A DNA stretch of 64,000 bases. It comes from Pseudomonas viridiflava (GTDB lineage: Bacteria > Pseudomonadota > Gammaproteobacteria > Pseudomonadales > Pseudomonadaceae). This document shows positions 52,062 to 61,540 of the stretch, piece by piece. The notes under the pieces are model-generated. The model worked only from the letters and a program-made list of their open reading frames with translations. It did not search any database and was not told the origin of the DNA. How positions within the stretch are numbered: position 1 is the first letter of the stretch; every line of letters starts with the position of its first letter. The position numbers and the translations under genes are program-made. Location: positions 620,001 to 684,000 of the forward strand of contig NZ_UWFN01000285.1 of assembly GCF_900602065.1 (NCBI RefSeq), read 5' to 3'.

Positions 52062-53539
52062 AGTTGAATCCCCTGATGGCCGCAGGCCTGGGTCTTGGCT
52101 TTACCCTGCTTTGGGCCACGCCGACACTGGCGGCCCTGACTGAAGAAAAGAACTTTGGTCTTGAAGTGAAAATCAGCGGCCAGGCCGAAGACGATCGTGA
52201 TCTGGGCACCCGCTCGGGCGGCGACGTCAACGGTCTCGGTCTGGACCTGCGTCCTTGGGTCTATGGCGAGCGTGGCGCCTGGAGCGGCTATGCAATGGGT
52301 CAAGTGGTGACTGCCACTGACACCATTCAGACTGACCCTCTTGAGCAAACCGACTCCGACACCCAGGAAACCACTCAGGCTCGCGGCAATGCCAGCGAGC
52401 GCGAAGTCGACAAGAGCTACCTGGCCTTGCGCGAATTCTGGATCGGTTACAGCGGCTTTACCGCGTACCCGGGCGAAATACTCAAGGTCGGTCGCCAGCG
52501 TCTGCGCAACGACGACGGCCAGTGGCACGACACCAACATCGAAGCGGTGAACTGGGTTTTCGACACTACCCTGCTCAAAGCAGACGTGGGTGTGGCTCAA
52601 CGCTTCAGCGAATACCGTACAGACCTGACTGAACTGTCCCCGCAAGACGAAGACCGTAAACACATCTTCGGCGACGTCAGCTACCAGTGGATGCCAGGCC
52701 AATGGGCTGGTGTGCGCGCACACCACAGCCAGGACGACGGCAACCTGAAGAAGCCGGGCGAAAACCTCGACGATCTGGACAAGACGTCCAACGGCGATCT
52801 GACCTGGCTCGGCTTGCAAGCCAACAGCGACGCTTACAACCACCGCAACACCAACACGATCAATTACTGGGGCAGCGTGACCTGGCTCTCCGGTGATCGC
52901 AGCCAGATCGCTGCCGACGCACAGCCGGACGGCACATTCCAGGCAGGCGACAAAACCAACAGCAACGTCAATGGCTGGGCCACTGATCTGGGTCTGCGTT
53001 TCCGTCTGGACCCGCAATGGCAAGTGGGCGCTGCGTACTCGCGCGCCAGCAAGGAATACGAACAGAACGGCCTGGAATCCAACCGCTCGAACTGGACCGG
53101 TACGCGCTCGCGCATTCACCGCTTCGGTGAAGCGTTCCAGGGCGAAATGGCCAACGTGGAAAGCGGCTCGCTGTTCGCGTCTTGGCAGATGCAGGATGAA
53201 TACGACGCGTCGTTGATCTATCACAACTTCCGCCGCACCGATGGCAAAGCGCGCATCGGCACCTCCGGCATCAACGCTGTTGGCGCGGATGAAAGCGGCG
53301 TTCTGTCGTCCCTGCCATTGACCACCGACGGCGATAAAGACCTGGGTCAGGAAATGGACCTGGTCGTGACCAAATACTTCAAAGGCGGTCTGTTGCCTGC
53401 GGCGCTGAGCCAGTCGATGGATGAACCCTCTGCGCTCGTCCGTCTGCGTGCCGGTGTCTTCAAACCGGGCGATGCCTATGGCAGCGAAGTCGACAGCTAC
53501 ATGCACCGCGCCATCGTCGACGTCATCTGGCGCTTCTGA
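52058..53539 (+). CDS. algE: Outer-membrane alginate porin AlgE
   Basis: A 493-residue beta-barrel that exports alginate. It has a signal peptide (MKLNPLMAAGLGLGFTLLWA, cleavage at TLAA) and many alternating strands rich in Trp and Tyr, ending with the aromatic YMHRAIVDVIWRF typical of outer-membrane barrels. Its ATG overlaps the algK stop. Confidence 0.97.
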   Translation: MKLNPLMAAGLGLGFTLLWATPTLAALTEEKNFGLEVKISGQAEDDRDLGTRSGGDVNGLGLDLRPWVYGERGAWSGYAMGQVVTATDTIQTDPLEQTDSDTQETTQARGNASEREVDKSYLALREFWIGYSGFTAYPGEILKVGRQRLRNDDGQWHDTNIEAVNWVFDTTLLKADVGVAQRFSEYRTDLTELSPQDEDRKHIFGDVSYQWMPGQWAGVRAHHSQDDGNLKKPGENLDDLDKTSNGDLTWLGLQANSDAYNHRNTNTINYWGSVTWLSGDRSQIAADAQPDGTFQAGDKTNSNVNGWATDLGLRFRLDPQWQVGAAYSRASKEYEQNGLESNRSNWTGTRSRIHRFGEAFQGEMANVESGSLFASWQMQDEYDASLIYHNFRRTDGKARIGTSGINAVGADESGVLSSLPLTTDGDKDLGQEMDLVVTKYFKGGLLPAALSQSMDEPSALVRLRAGVFKPGDAYGSEVDSYMHRAIVDVIWRF

Positions 53540-53565
53540 TGCAACCGCGAAAGGAGTGCGATGAG

Positions 53566-55182
53566 ATGAACAGTCAAGCAAGCAGTCTGCGCAACCGCGC
53601 ATGGCCACATGCACTGCTCGAAAGCGCAGTGCTGAGCGGCGCGCTGTTGCTCGCCAGCTCCGCCATGGCCGCCACTGTGCCGGTCAACCCGGTCCCGGCG
53701 ACCAACCCTGGCATGGTCAAAGAGCTGCAAGAAGCCAAAAGCTACACCATCAGCAGCCCTCCGGTTGAGACGCTGGCGATGGACAAACCTGTGTTGCCGG
53801 ACATCTCCGGCTACACCGCCGAAGCCGCCGCGAAGAAAATCGTGCGCAGCAAGCCTGGCAAGGTTCGCATCACCCGGATCATGGAAGAAGTCGGCCTGAA
53901 GGAGTTCGTCGGCGGTGACAACAAGATGGCCGAATGGGTTGCCCGTCAACAAGGCATCCCGCAAGCGATCGTCATCGAAGGCGGCTACGTGAACATTCAG
54001 GACCTGGCCAAAAAGGTCCCCAAGCAGTACCTGAGCGAAGTATCGCCAGGCGTTTACCTTGCCCGCCTGCCAATCCTGGTCAAGGCTGACGCCACCTTCG
54101 ACGTCGACAAGAAAGCGCACGAGCTGCGCCTGTCCCAAGAGAAGGGTTCGTTCCTGGTCAACGAAGGCAAGCTGTTCATGAGCGATACCCAGCTCAACGG
54201 CTGGCGCGAAAAGACCAACAGCCTGGCGACCTTCCGCAGGCCTGATGAATTCCGTCCGTTCCTGCTGTCGTGGGGTGGTTCCGAGACTTACATCATCAAC
54301 ACCAAGATGGCCAGCCTGGGCTACGACCAGAGCAAGTCCTACGGTGTGAGTATTTCTCAGTACACGCCCAACATGGTCAAGCAGATGAACAAGCCAGACC
54401 CGACCGGCTGGATCGTCGGCTCGGAGTTCTCTGACCTGTGGTACGGCTTCTATTGCTATGAAACCAAAGACTTCGTTGTCAAAGGCAGCACGTATCGCGA
54501 CAACATTGTTTACGGCATTGACCCGCATGACCGTTCCCACGGCCTGATCATTGCCGAGAACAACGTCTACGGCACCAAGAAAAAGCACGGGATCATTATT
54601 TCCCGTGAGGTGAACGACAGCTTCATCTTCAACAACAAGAGCCATGACAACAAGTTGTCCGGCCTTGTTCTGGACCGTAACAGCGTCAACAACATCGTGG
54701 CTTACAACGAGATCTACAAGAACCACACCGACGGCATCACCCTGTACGAAAGTGGCGACAACCTGCTGTGGGGTAACAAGGTCATTGCCAATCGTCGTCA
54801 CGGCATCCGCGTGCGTAACAGCGTGAACATCAAGCTGTACGAAAACATCGCTATGGCCAACGGCCTGCTGGGTGTCTACGGGCACATCAAGGACCTGAGT
54901 GACACCGACCGCGACATCGCCCTTGACCCGTTCGACACCAAGGTCTCGTTGATCGTCGTAGGGGGTGAGTTGACCGGCAACAGCTCAGGCCCGCTGTCGA
55001 TCGATTCGCCTTTGAGTATCGAACTCTACCGTGTGGCGATGCTGGCTCCGAGCAAGACCAGCGGCATCAGCTTCAACGGCATTCTGGGTGATCGTCAGGA
55101 CGAGATTCTCGACCTGCTGGTGCGCCAGCAGAAAGCCGTGCTGATTGACCCGGTCGAAAGCCAGAAAGAACTTCAGGACTGA
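53566..55182 (+). CDS. algG: Mannuronan C-5-epimerase AlgG
   Basis: Periplasmic enzyme that converts D-mannuronate residues of the polymer to L-guluronate. The 538-residue protein has a signal peptide (ALLLASSAMA), a right-handed beta-helix with repeated turns (for example NSFIFNNKSHDNKLSGLVLD) and the catalytic DPHDRSHG motif. I take the ATG at 53566 because an AGGAG site precedes it by 9 bases; an ATG at 53539 overlapping the algE stop is also possible. Confidence 0.95.
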   Translation: MNSQASSLRNRAWPHALLESAVLSGALLLASSAMAATVPVNPVPATNPGMVKELQEAKSYTISSPPVETLAMDKPVLPDISGYTAEAAAKKIVRSKPGKVRITRIMEEVGLKEFVGGDNKMAEWVARQQGIPQAIVIEGGYVNIQDLAKKVPKQYLSEVSPGVYLARLPILVKADATFDVDKKAHELRLSQEKGSFLVNEGKLFMSDTQLNGWREKTNSLATFRRPDEFRPFLLSWGGSETYIINTKMASLGYDQSKSYGVSISQYTPNMVKQMNKPDPTGWIVGSEFSDLWYGFYCYETKDFVVKGSTYRDNIVYGIDPHDRSHGLIIAENNVYGTKKKHGIIISREVNDSFIFNNKSHDNKLSGLVLDRNSVNNIVAYNEIYKNHTDGITLYESGDNLLWGNKVIANRRHGIRVRNSVNIKLYENIAMANGLLGVYGHIKDLSDTDRDIALDPFDTKVSLIVVGGELTGNSSGPLSIDSPLSIELYRVAMLAPSKTSGISFNGILGDRQDEILDLLVRQQKAVLIDPVESQKELQD

Positions 55183-55195
55183 GAAGGTATTTTAT

Positions 55196-56635
55196 ATGCA
55201 CGCACACTTGATCAAGTCACTCAGCCTGTCCGGCCTGACCGCAGCCCTGATCGCAATCAGCAGCGGCGCACGAGCAGACGAAGTGCAGGCGCCTAACTTC
55301 ACGGCTGAGCCATGCTGCCAGCTGTGCCCGGCAGCGCATGACGCGAAAAACTACACCACCCGCTACCAGCAGAACTTCACCACGCTGGTACAGGCAGAAG
55401 GTGACTGGCTGTTCCGGACTCAGGAAGACCTGCGCACCGAATTCAACACTACGCCTGAAGGCTATCGCCGCATGCAACAGCTGCACGATGCCTTCAAGAG
55501 CAAAGGCGTTGAACTGGTTGTGGTTTACCAGCCGACCCGTGGTCTGGTGGATCGCAACAAACTGTTCCCGGCTGAGCGCGACAAGTTCGACTACGAAAAA
55601 GCGCTGACCAATTACAAAGCCATGCTCGGTCGCTTCGACAAAATGGGCTACTGGGTTCCAGACCTGTCGCCGCTGACCAATGAGCAACAAGCGCACGATT
55701 TCTACTTCCGCGGCGACCAGCACTGGACGCCATATGGCGCACAGCGCACAGCAAAAATCGTCGCTGAAACCGTGAAGAAGATTCCGGGCTACGCCGACAT
55801 TCCGAAGCGTGAATTCGAAAGCCACGTCTCGGGACGCATGGGCAAGACCGGTACGCTGCACAACATGGCAGCGCAATTGTGCGGCAACACCTACGCCATC
55901 CAGTACATGGACCAGTTCACCACCGAGCCTAAAGGCGAGGCCGGTGACGGCGACCTGTTCGGTGATTCCGGCAACCCGGAAATCACCCTGGTCGGTACCA
56001 GTCACAGTGGCAAGAACTACAACTTCGCCGGTTTCCTGCAGGAGTACATCGGTGCCGACATCCTCAACGTCGCCTTCCCCGGCGGCGGTCTGGAAGGTTC
56101 GATGTTGCAGTACCTGGGCAGTGAAGATTTCCAGAAACGTCCACCTAAAATCCTGATCTGGGAATTCTCGCCGCTGTACCGCCTGGACCAGGAGACCATC
56201 TACCGCCAAATGATGTCGCTGCTCGATAACGGCTGCGAAGGCAAACCTGCAGTGATGAGCGCCAGCACCACGCTGAAGACCGGCACCAACGAAGTACTGG
56301 TCAACGGCAAAAACGGCATCAAAAACATCCGCAACGGCAGCAACCAGATCGACATCCGTTACGCCGATACTTCGGTGAAGGTCCTGCAAGCCAGGCTCTG
56401 GTACATGAACGGTCGTCACGAAGATCTGAAAATCGAAAAACCGGAAACATCCGATACAGACGGGCGCTTCTCCTTCGAACTGCGAACAGATGAAGACTGG
56501 GCTGACCAGCAACTGCTCGCACTGGAAATCCAGGGCCCGGAAGCGGGCACTGCACCCCAGAAAGTCGAAGCGAAAGTATGCAAACGCAACGTGTTCCCAG
56601 CCACTGCGCAGCAAACCGCGCAAGCCGGGTTATGA
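55196..56635 (+). CDS. algX: Alginate O-acetyltransferase AlgX
   Basis: A 479-residue periplasmic acetyltransferase. The signal peptide is followed by an SGNH-like domain with the Asp-His pair in FRGDQHWTPYGAQ and the catalytic Ser in LVGTSHSGKNYNF, then a C-terminal carbohydrate-binding domain. It transfers acetyl groups onto mannuronate and joins the AlgK-AlgE scaffold. The start MHAHLIKSLSLSG at 55196 follows a GAGAAGG site. Confidence 0.96.
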   Translation: MHAHLIKSLSLSGLTAALIAISSGARADEVQAPNFTAEPCCQLCPAAHDAKNYTTRYQQNFTTLVQAEGDWLFRTQEDLRTEFNTTPEGYRRMQQLHDAFKSKGVELVVVYQPTRGLVDRNKLFPAERDKFDYEKALTNYKAMLGRFDKMGYWVPDLSPLTNEQQAHDFYFRGDQHWTPYGAQRTAKIVAETVKKIPGYADIPKREFESHVSGRMGKTGTLHNMAAQLCGNTYAIQYMDQFTTEPKGEAGDGDLFGDSGNPEITLVGTSHSGKNYNFAGFLQEYIGADILNVAFPGGGLEGSMLQYLGSEDFQKRPPKILIWEFSPLYRLDQETIYRQMMSLLDNGCEGKPAVMSASTTLKTGTNEVLVNGKNGIKNIRNGSNQIDIRYADTSVKVLQARLWYMNGRHEDLKIEKPETSDTDGRFSFELRTDEDWADQQLLALEIQGPEAGTAPQKVEAKVCKRNVFPATAQQTAQAGL

Positions 56636-56643
56636 GGCTACCT

Positions 56644-57765
56644 ATGCACACTCCGAAACTGATGTTACCTACCCTTCTGTCGCTGGCCATCATGGCCGGC
56701 ACAGCGGGAGCCGCAAGCGCCGCGAACCTCGTGCCGCCCAAGGGCTATGACGCTCCGATCGAAAAAATGAAAACCGGCGACCACAACTTCAGCTGTGAAG
56801 CCATTCCAAAGCCTTACACCGACAAGCTGGTGTTTCGCAGCAAATACGAAGGTTCAGACAAGGCGCGTGCGACCCTGAATGAACAGTCCGAAGAAGCCTT
56901 TCGCAGTGCGACCAAAGACATCACCACTCTTGAGCGTGGCGTCAGCAAAGTCGTGATGCAGTACATGCGTGATGGTCGTCCGGAACAGCTCGACTGCGCG
57001 CTGAACATGATGACTACATGGGCCAAGGCCGATGCGCTGGAGTCCAAGGACTTCAACCACACCGGCAAATCGATGCGCAAATGGGCGCTGGGCAGCATGT
57101 CCTCCGCTTACCTGCGCCTGAAGTTCTCCGATTCGCACCCACTGGCCAACCGTCAGGCAGACGCGCAAATCATTGAGGCATGGTTCAGCAAACTGGCTGA
57201 CCAGGTGATCAGTGACTGGAGCAACCTGCCGCTGGAAAAAATCAACAACCACTCGTACTGGGCTGCATGGTCGGTGATGGCAACTGCTGTCGCCACCAAC
57301 CGTCAGGACCTGTTCGACTGGGCGATCAAAGAATACAAAGTCGCCGCCAACCAGGTCGACTCGGAAGGTTATCTGCCTAACGAGATGAAGCGTCGTCAGC
57401 GTGCCCTTTCCTATCACAACTACGCGTTGCCGCCACTGGCGATGATCGCCAGCTTTGCGCAGGCCAACGGCGTAGATGTGCGTCCGGAAAACAATGGTGC
57501 GTTGAAACGTCTGGCTGATCGCGTGCTGTCTGGCGTGAAAGACCCGGCAGCCTTCGCTGCTAAAAACGGTGAAAAACAGGACATGACGGACCTCAAGAAG
57601 GATCCGAAATTTGCCTGGCTCGAACCGTACTGCTCGCTCTACACCTGCAGCCCGGAAGTGCTCGAAGACAAGCATGAAAAACAACCTTTCAAAACCTTCC
57701 GCCTGGGCGGCGACCTGACCAAGGTCTACGACCCCGAGCATGAGAAGGGCGACAAAGGCGGTTGA
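56644..57765 (+). CDS. algL: Alginate lyase AlgL
   Basis: A 373-residue periplasmic polysaccharide lyase (PL5) that degrades polymer stranded in the periplasm. Signal peptide LLSLAIMAGTAGAASA, then the family blocks FRSKYEGSDKARATLN, FNHTGKSMRKWALGS and the catalytic INNHSYWAAWSVM, with KRRQRALSYHNYALPPL after it. The ATG at 56644 has a TGAGG site; an in-frame ATG at 56632 overlaps the algX stop and would add four residues. Confidence 0.96.
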   Translation: MHTPKLMLPTLLSLAIMAGTAGAASAANLVPPKGYDAPIEKMKTGDHNFSCEAIPKPYTDKLVFRSKYEGSDKARATLNEQSEEAFRSATKDITTLERGVSKVVMQYMRDGRPEQLDCALNMMTTWAKADALESKDFNHTGKSMRKWALGSMSSAYLRLKFSDSHPLANRQADAQIIEAWFSKLADQVISDWSNLPLEKINNHSYWAAWSVMATAVATNRQDLFDWAIKEYKVAANQVDSEGYLPNEMKRRQRALSYHNYALPPLAMIASFAQANGVDVRPENNGALKRLADRVLSGVKDPAAFAAKNGEKQDMTDLKKDPKFAWLEPYCSLYTCSPEVLEDKHEKQPFKTFRLGGDLTKVYDPEHEKGDKGG

Positions 57766-57778
57766 TACACCAACGAAA

Positions 57779-57883
57779 CTGTAGGAGCTGCCGCAGGCTG
57801 CGATCGGCTGCGAAGCAGCCGCTGACCTGGCAATTGCATGAAGGTCGTTCCGACCTTATCGCAGCCTTCGGCAGCTCCTACAG
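57779..57883. repeat. REP pair inside the alginate operon (algL-algI)
   Basis: CTGTAGGAGCTGCCGCAGGC and its complement ending at 57883, enclosing an AAGGTCG/CGACCTT stem near 57840. It fills much of the 200-base gap before algI. Confidence 0.9.
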
Positions 57884-57910
57884 GTAACGCGTCAACCTCC
57901 ATATTTTTAT

Positions 57911-57933
57911 GGGGGGTTTGGGGGGGCTTTGGG
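57911..57933 (+). other. G-rich tract upstream of algI
   Basis: G6-TTT-G7-C-TTT-G3, just after the REP hairpin and 33 bases before the algI start. It could form a G-quadruplex in DNA or RNA. Confidence 0.5.
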
Positions 57934-57965
57934 CCCTTGACTGATGGATAAACGGAGATATCAGG

Positions 57966-59543
57966 ATGGTGTTCTCATCCAACGTGTTCCTGTTCCTGTT
58001 CTTGCCGATCTTCCTCGGCTTGTATTACTTGAGCGGGCAACGCTATCGCAATCTGCTGCTGCTGATTGCCAGTTATGTGTTCTATGCCTGGTGGCGTGTG
58101 GACTTCCTCGCGCTGTTCATCGGCGTAACGGTGTGGAACTACTGGATCGGCCTGCAAGTAGGTGCGGCAGGTGTTCGCACCAAGCCGGCACAACGCTGGC
58201 TGTTGCTGGGCGTGGTGGTTGACCTCGGTATCCTGGGCTACTTCAAGTACGCCAACTTCGGCGTCGACAGCATCAACGCAATGATGACGTCGGTCGGTCT
58301 GGAACCCTTCATCCTCACCCACGTGTTGCTGCCGATCGGTATCTCGTTCTACGTCTTCGAGTCCATCAGCTACATCATCGACGTGTACCGCGGCGATACA
58401 CCCGCCACACGCAACCTGATCGACTTTGCCGCGTTTGTAGCCATCTTCCCGCACTTGATTGCAGGCCCCGTGCTGCGTTTCCGTGACCTGGCCGACCAGT
58501 TCAACAACCGCACCCACACCCTGGACAAGTTCTCTGAAGGCTGCACCCGCTTCATGCAGGGCTTCATCAAGAAAGTGTTCATCGCCGACACCCTCGCCGT
58601 TGTCGCCGACCACTGCTTTGCCCTGCAAAACCCGACTACCGGCGACGCCTGGCTGGGTGCGCTGGCGTATACCGCGCAGCTGTACTTCGACTTCTCCGGT
58701 TACAGCGACATGGCGATTGGTCTGGGCTTGATGATGGGTTTCCGCTTCATGGAAAACTTCAAACAGCCGTACATCAGTCAGTCGATCACCGAGTTCTGGC
58801 GTCGCTGGCACATCAGCCTGTCCACCTGGCTGCGTGACTACCTGTACATCACGCTGGGCGGTAACCGTGGCGGCAAGTTCGCGACCTATCGCAACCTGTT
58901 CCTGACCATGCTGCTGGGTGGTCTGTGGCATGGCGCCAACATCACCTACGTGATCTGGGGTGCATGGCACGGTATCTGGCTGGCGATCGAAAAAGCCATT
59001 GGCCTCAACACCGCGCCACGTACTTTCAACGTGATGCGCTGGGCCCTGACTTTCCTGATCGTGGTAACCGGCTGGGTCATCTTCCGCGCTGAAAACCTGC
59101 ACGTTGCCGGCCGTATGTACAGCGCGATGTTCAGCTTCGGTGATTTCAAACTTTCGGAGCTCAATCAGGCCAGCCTCACCGGCCTGCAAGTAGCGACGAT
59201 GGTTGTGGCTTACGCAACTCTGGCCTTCTTCGGTCTGCGTGATTTCTACACCAACCGTCCTGCCGAGAAAGCGACCAGCCAGAACACACCTGATCTGGGC
59301 GTGCAAGCCGACGGTCCTGCCACTGCGCAGCCAGGCATGATCAAAGCCGTACCGGGTGACAAACCAGAAAGCATTCATCTGCCGGGCTACACCGTCGGCA
59401 CTGAAGCTCAAGTGCAGCCTGCTTACTGGGTTGCCGACTGGCCACGTTACGCAATGCGCGCGCTGATCCTGCTGCTGTTCATTGCTTCGATTCTCAAACT
59501 GTCGGCGCAAAGCTTCTCGCCGTTCCTTTACTTCCAATTCTGA
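57966..59543 (+). CDS. algI: Alginate O-acetylation MBOAT protein AlgI
   Basis: A 525-residue multi-helix membrane protein of the MBOAT family that moves acetyl groups across the inner membrane for AlgJ, AlgF and AlgX. The key block is TEFWRRWHISLSTWLRDYLY (conserved His about residue 282), and the second His is in GGLWHGANITYVIWG. It begins MVFSSNVFLFLFLPIFLGLY. About 90 hydrophilic residues (from about 425) precede the last helix. Confidence 0.97.
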   Translation: MVFSSNVFLFLFLPIFLGLYYLSGQRYRNLLLLIASYVFYAWWRVDFLALFIGVTVWNYWIGLQVGAAGVRTKPAQRWLLLGVVVDLGILGYFKYANFGVDSINAMMTSVGLEPFILTHVLLPIGISFYVFESISYIIDVYRGDTPATRNLIDFAAFVAIFPHLIAGPVLRFRDLADQFNNRTHTLDKFSEGCTRFMQGFIKKVFIADTLAVVADHCFALQNPTTGDAWLGALAYTAQLYFDFSGYSDMAIGLGLMMGFRFMENFKQPYISQSITEFWRRWHISLSTWLRDYLYITLGGNRGGKFATYRNLFLTMLLGGLWHGANITYVIWGAWHGIWLAIEKAIGLNTAPRTFNVMRWALTFLIVVTGWVIFRAENLHVAGRMYSAMFSFGDFKLSELNQASLTGLQVATMVVAYATLAFFGLRDFYTNRPAEKATSQNTPDLGVQADGPATAQPGMIKAVPGDKPESIHLPGYTVGTEAQVQPAYWVADWPRYAMRALILLLFIASILKLSAQSFSPFLYFQF

Positions 59544-59552
59544 GGACCCGCC

Positions 59553-60740
59553 ATGACCCGCTCATTACGCATCCTCTACATCGCCGTGTTTCTGGCCATC
59601 CTGCTGATCCTCGGCATCTGGTCGCTGCGCAGCTTTGCCAGCTTCTCGACAACGCCGGAAACCACCGTGCTTAACGGCAAGTGGAGCAAGGCAGCGGAAA
59701 CGCACTACGACGAAGAGTTTCCGATCAAGCGTCTGGGCACCAACCTGTGGGCAGCGCTGGATTACAAGCTGTTCAATGAAGGTCGTCCCGGCGTAGTGCT
59801 CGGCAAAGACCAGTGGCTGTTCACTGATGAAGAGTTCGATGCCATCGCCAACGGTGACAAGAACGAAGCGGAAAACCTGGCAATCATCCAGGGCGTACGT
59901 GACGAACTGAAAGCCAAAGGCACACAGTTGGTGCTGGCGATCGTGCCTGCCAAAACCCGCTTGTATCCGGAGCACATTGGCGACAACAAACCCGCCACGT
60001 TGCACACCGATCTGTATCAACAGTTCCACGCACAAGCTGCGCAAGCCGGTCTGGTCGCGCCTGATTTGCTGGCACCGCTGCAAGGCGCCAAGCAACACGG
60101 CCAGGTCTTCCTGCGTACCGATACTCACTGGACGCCAATGGGTGCAGAAGTTGTCGCGCAGCAGTTGGGCGCAGTCATCGCACAGCAGACGCCCTTGAGC
60201 GGCGAACCTGAAAAGTTCGTTACCCAGGCCAAGGAAACCGCGCCATATAAAGGCGACCTGACCAACTTCCTGCCGCTGGACCCGTTGTTCAGCAACCTGT
60301 TGCCGCAACCGGATCAACTGCAACAACGCAGCACTGACCCGGTAGCAGCCGAGACTGAAGGCGACGATGCGCTGTTCGCGGACAGTGATGTAGCCGTCGG
60401 TCTGGTGGGGACCAGCTACAGCGCGAACCCGAACTGGAACTTCGTCGGTGCGCTTAAAGAGGCGTTGCACAGTGATGTTGTGAACTACGCAGAAGACGGC
60501 CACGGCCCGATCCTGCCGATGCTCAAATATCTGCAAACCGACGCCTTTAAAAAAAGCCCGCCACAAGTATTGATCTGGGAATTCCCGGAGCGTTATCTGC
60601 CCGTTCACAACGACCTTGCCGACTTCGATCAGCAGTGGATTGCACAGCTAAAAAAAGCTGCTCCTGATGCGATTAAAACGCAACAAAACGTCGTTCAGAA
60701 CGTCAAATCTTCCGACTTGCCAAACCAGGCTCAAAACTGA
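59553..60740 (+). CDS. algJ: Alginate O-acetyltransferase AlgJ
   Basis: A 395-residue protein with one N-terminal signal anchor (RILYIAVFLAILLILGIWSL) and a periplasmic SGNH-like domain related to AlgX. Visible are the Asp-His pair in RTDTHWTPMGAEVV and the catalytic Ser in VGTSYSANPNWNF. It takes acetyl groups supplied by AlgI. It starts 9 bases after algI. Confidence 0.96.
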   Translation: MTRSLRILYIAVFLAILLILGIWSLRSFASFSTTPETTVLNGKWSKAAETHYDEEFPIKRLGTNLWAALDYKLFNEGRPGVVLGKDQWLFTDEEFDAIANGDKNEAENLAIIQGVRDELKAKGTQLVLAIVPAKTRLYPEHIGDNKPATLHTDLYQQFHAQAAQAGLVAPDLLAPLQGAKQHGQVFLRTDTHWTPMGAEVVAQQLGAVIAQQTPLSGEPEKFVTQAKETAPYKGDLTNFLPLDPLFSNLLPQPDQLQQRSTDPVAAETEGDDALFADSDVAVGLVGTSYSANPNWNFVGALKEALHSDVVNYAEDGHGPILPMLKYLQTDAFKKSPPQVLIWEFPERYLPVHNDLADFDQQWIAQLKKAAPDAIKTQQNVVQNVKSSDLPNQAQN

Positions 60741-60754
60741 GAGGACTACCCAAA

Positions 60755-61423
60755 ATGACCTTACAGAATTCGAACATTCGCACTGCCAAAAAAAGCCTGC
60801 TGAAAACCTGCGCACTGGCTGCCGGTATCAGCCTCTTCACCCTGCAAGCCTTCGCCGGTGACTCCGCGCTGTACGGCCCGACCGCACCAAAAGGCTCGAC
60901 CTTTGTGCGTGTCTATAACGCCAGCAGTTCCGAGATCAGCGCTTCGGTTGGCAACACCAACATGAACGAAGTTGCGCCACAAGGCAGCACCGCTTTCAGC
61001 TTCATGCCACAAGGCGATTACACCGCAAAACTGGGCAGCCAGAGCGTTCCGGTGAAGCTGGCCAGCGACAAGTATTACACCCTGGTCAACAACGCCAGCG
61101 GCAAGCCACAACTGGTTGATGAACCCCCGTTCAAAAACAAGCAGAAGTCGCTGGTCCGCGTGCAAAACCTCAGCGACAAGGCACTGACCTTGAAGACCGC
61201 TGACGGCAAGACCGAAGTGGTCAAAACCGTTGCCGCCAAAGGCACCGGCGAGCGTGAAATCAACCCGGTAAAAGTCAGCCTGGCGCTGTATGACGGCGAC
61301 AAGAAAGTGACTGATTTGAAGCCGGTTGCCCTTGAGCGTGGCGAAGCCGCCGTGCTGTACATCACCGGTAGCGGCAGTGGCCTGTCTCCGGTGTGGGTCA
61401 AACCACCAGTAGCTACTCGCTAA
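60755..61423 (+). CDS. algF: Alginate O-acetylation protein AlgF
   Basis: A 222-residue periplasmic adaptor, needed with AlgI and AlgJ for acetylation. The signal peptide ends at LQAFAG; the mature part has two beta-rich halves (GSTFVRVYNASSSEIS and KSLVRVQNLSDKALTL), ending GEAAVLYITGSGSGL. It starts 14 bases after algJ. Confidence 0.95.
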   Translation: MTLQNSNIRTAKKSLLKTCALAAGISLFTLQAFAGDSALYGPTAPKGSTFVRVYNASSSEISASVGNTNMNEVAPQGSTAFSFMPQGDYTAKLGSQSVPVKLASDKYYTLVNNASGKPQLVDEPPFKNKQKSLVRVQNLSDKALTLKTADGKTEVVKTVAAKGTGEREINPVKVSLALYDGDKKVTDLKPVALERGEAAVLYITGSGSGLSPVWVKPPVATR

Positions 61424-61438
61424 TTACGGATTAGTCAG

Positions 61439-61463
61439 TCGGTCCGATCCATCATCGGACCGA
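61439..61463 (+). promoter_or_regulatory. Hairpin between algF and algA
   Basis: TCGGTCCGAT-CCATC-ATCGGACCGA is a perfect 10-bp stem with a 5-base loop and no T-run, 16 bases after the algF stop. It may moderate or protect the message before algA. Confidence 0.7.
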
Positions 61464-61540
61464 TTGGCACGGAACAACAATAAGACTGAAACGACAGACC
61501 GACGTACAGCCCTATTTCGAAATGCTCTTGGAGAAACAAA

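Noticed and set aside
51710..53614. A 634-codon minus-strand frame opposite algK/algE, and similar long antisense frames opposite gcvP, pepA, algX, algI and algA
   Set aside because: These are GC-rich antisense shadows of well-identified genes; they lack ribosome sites and family motifs.
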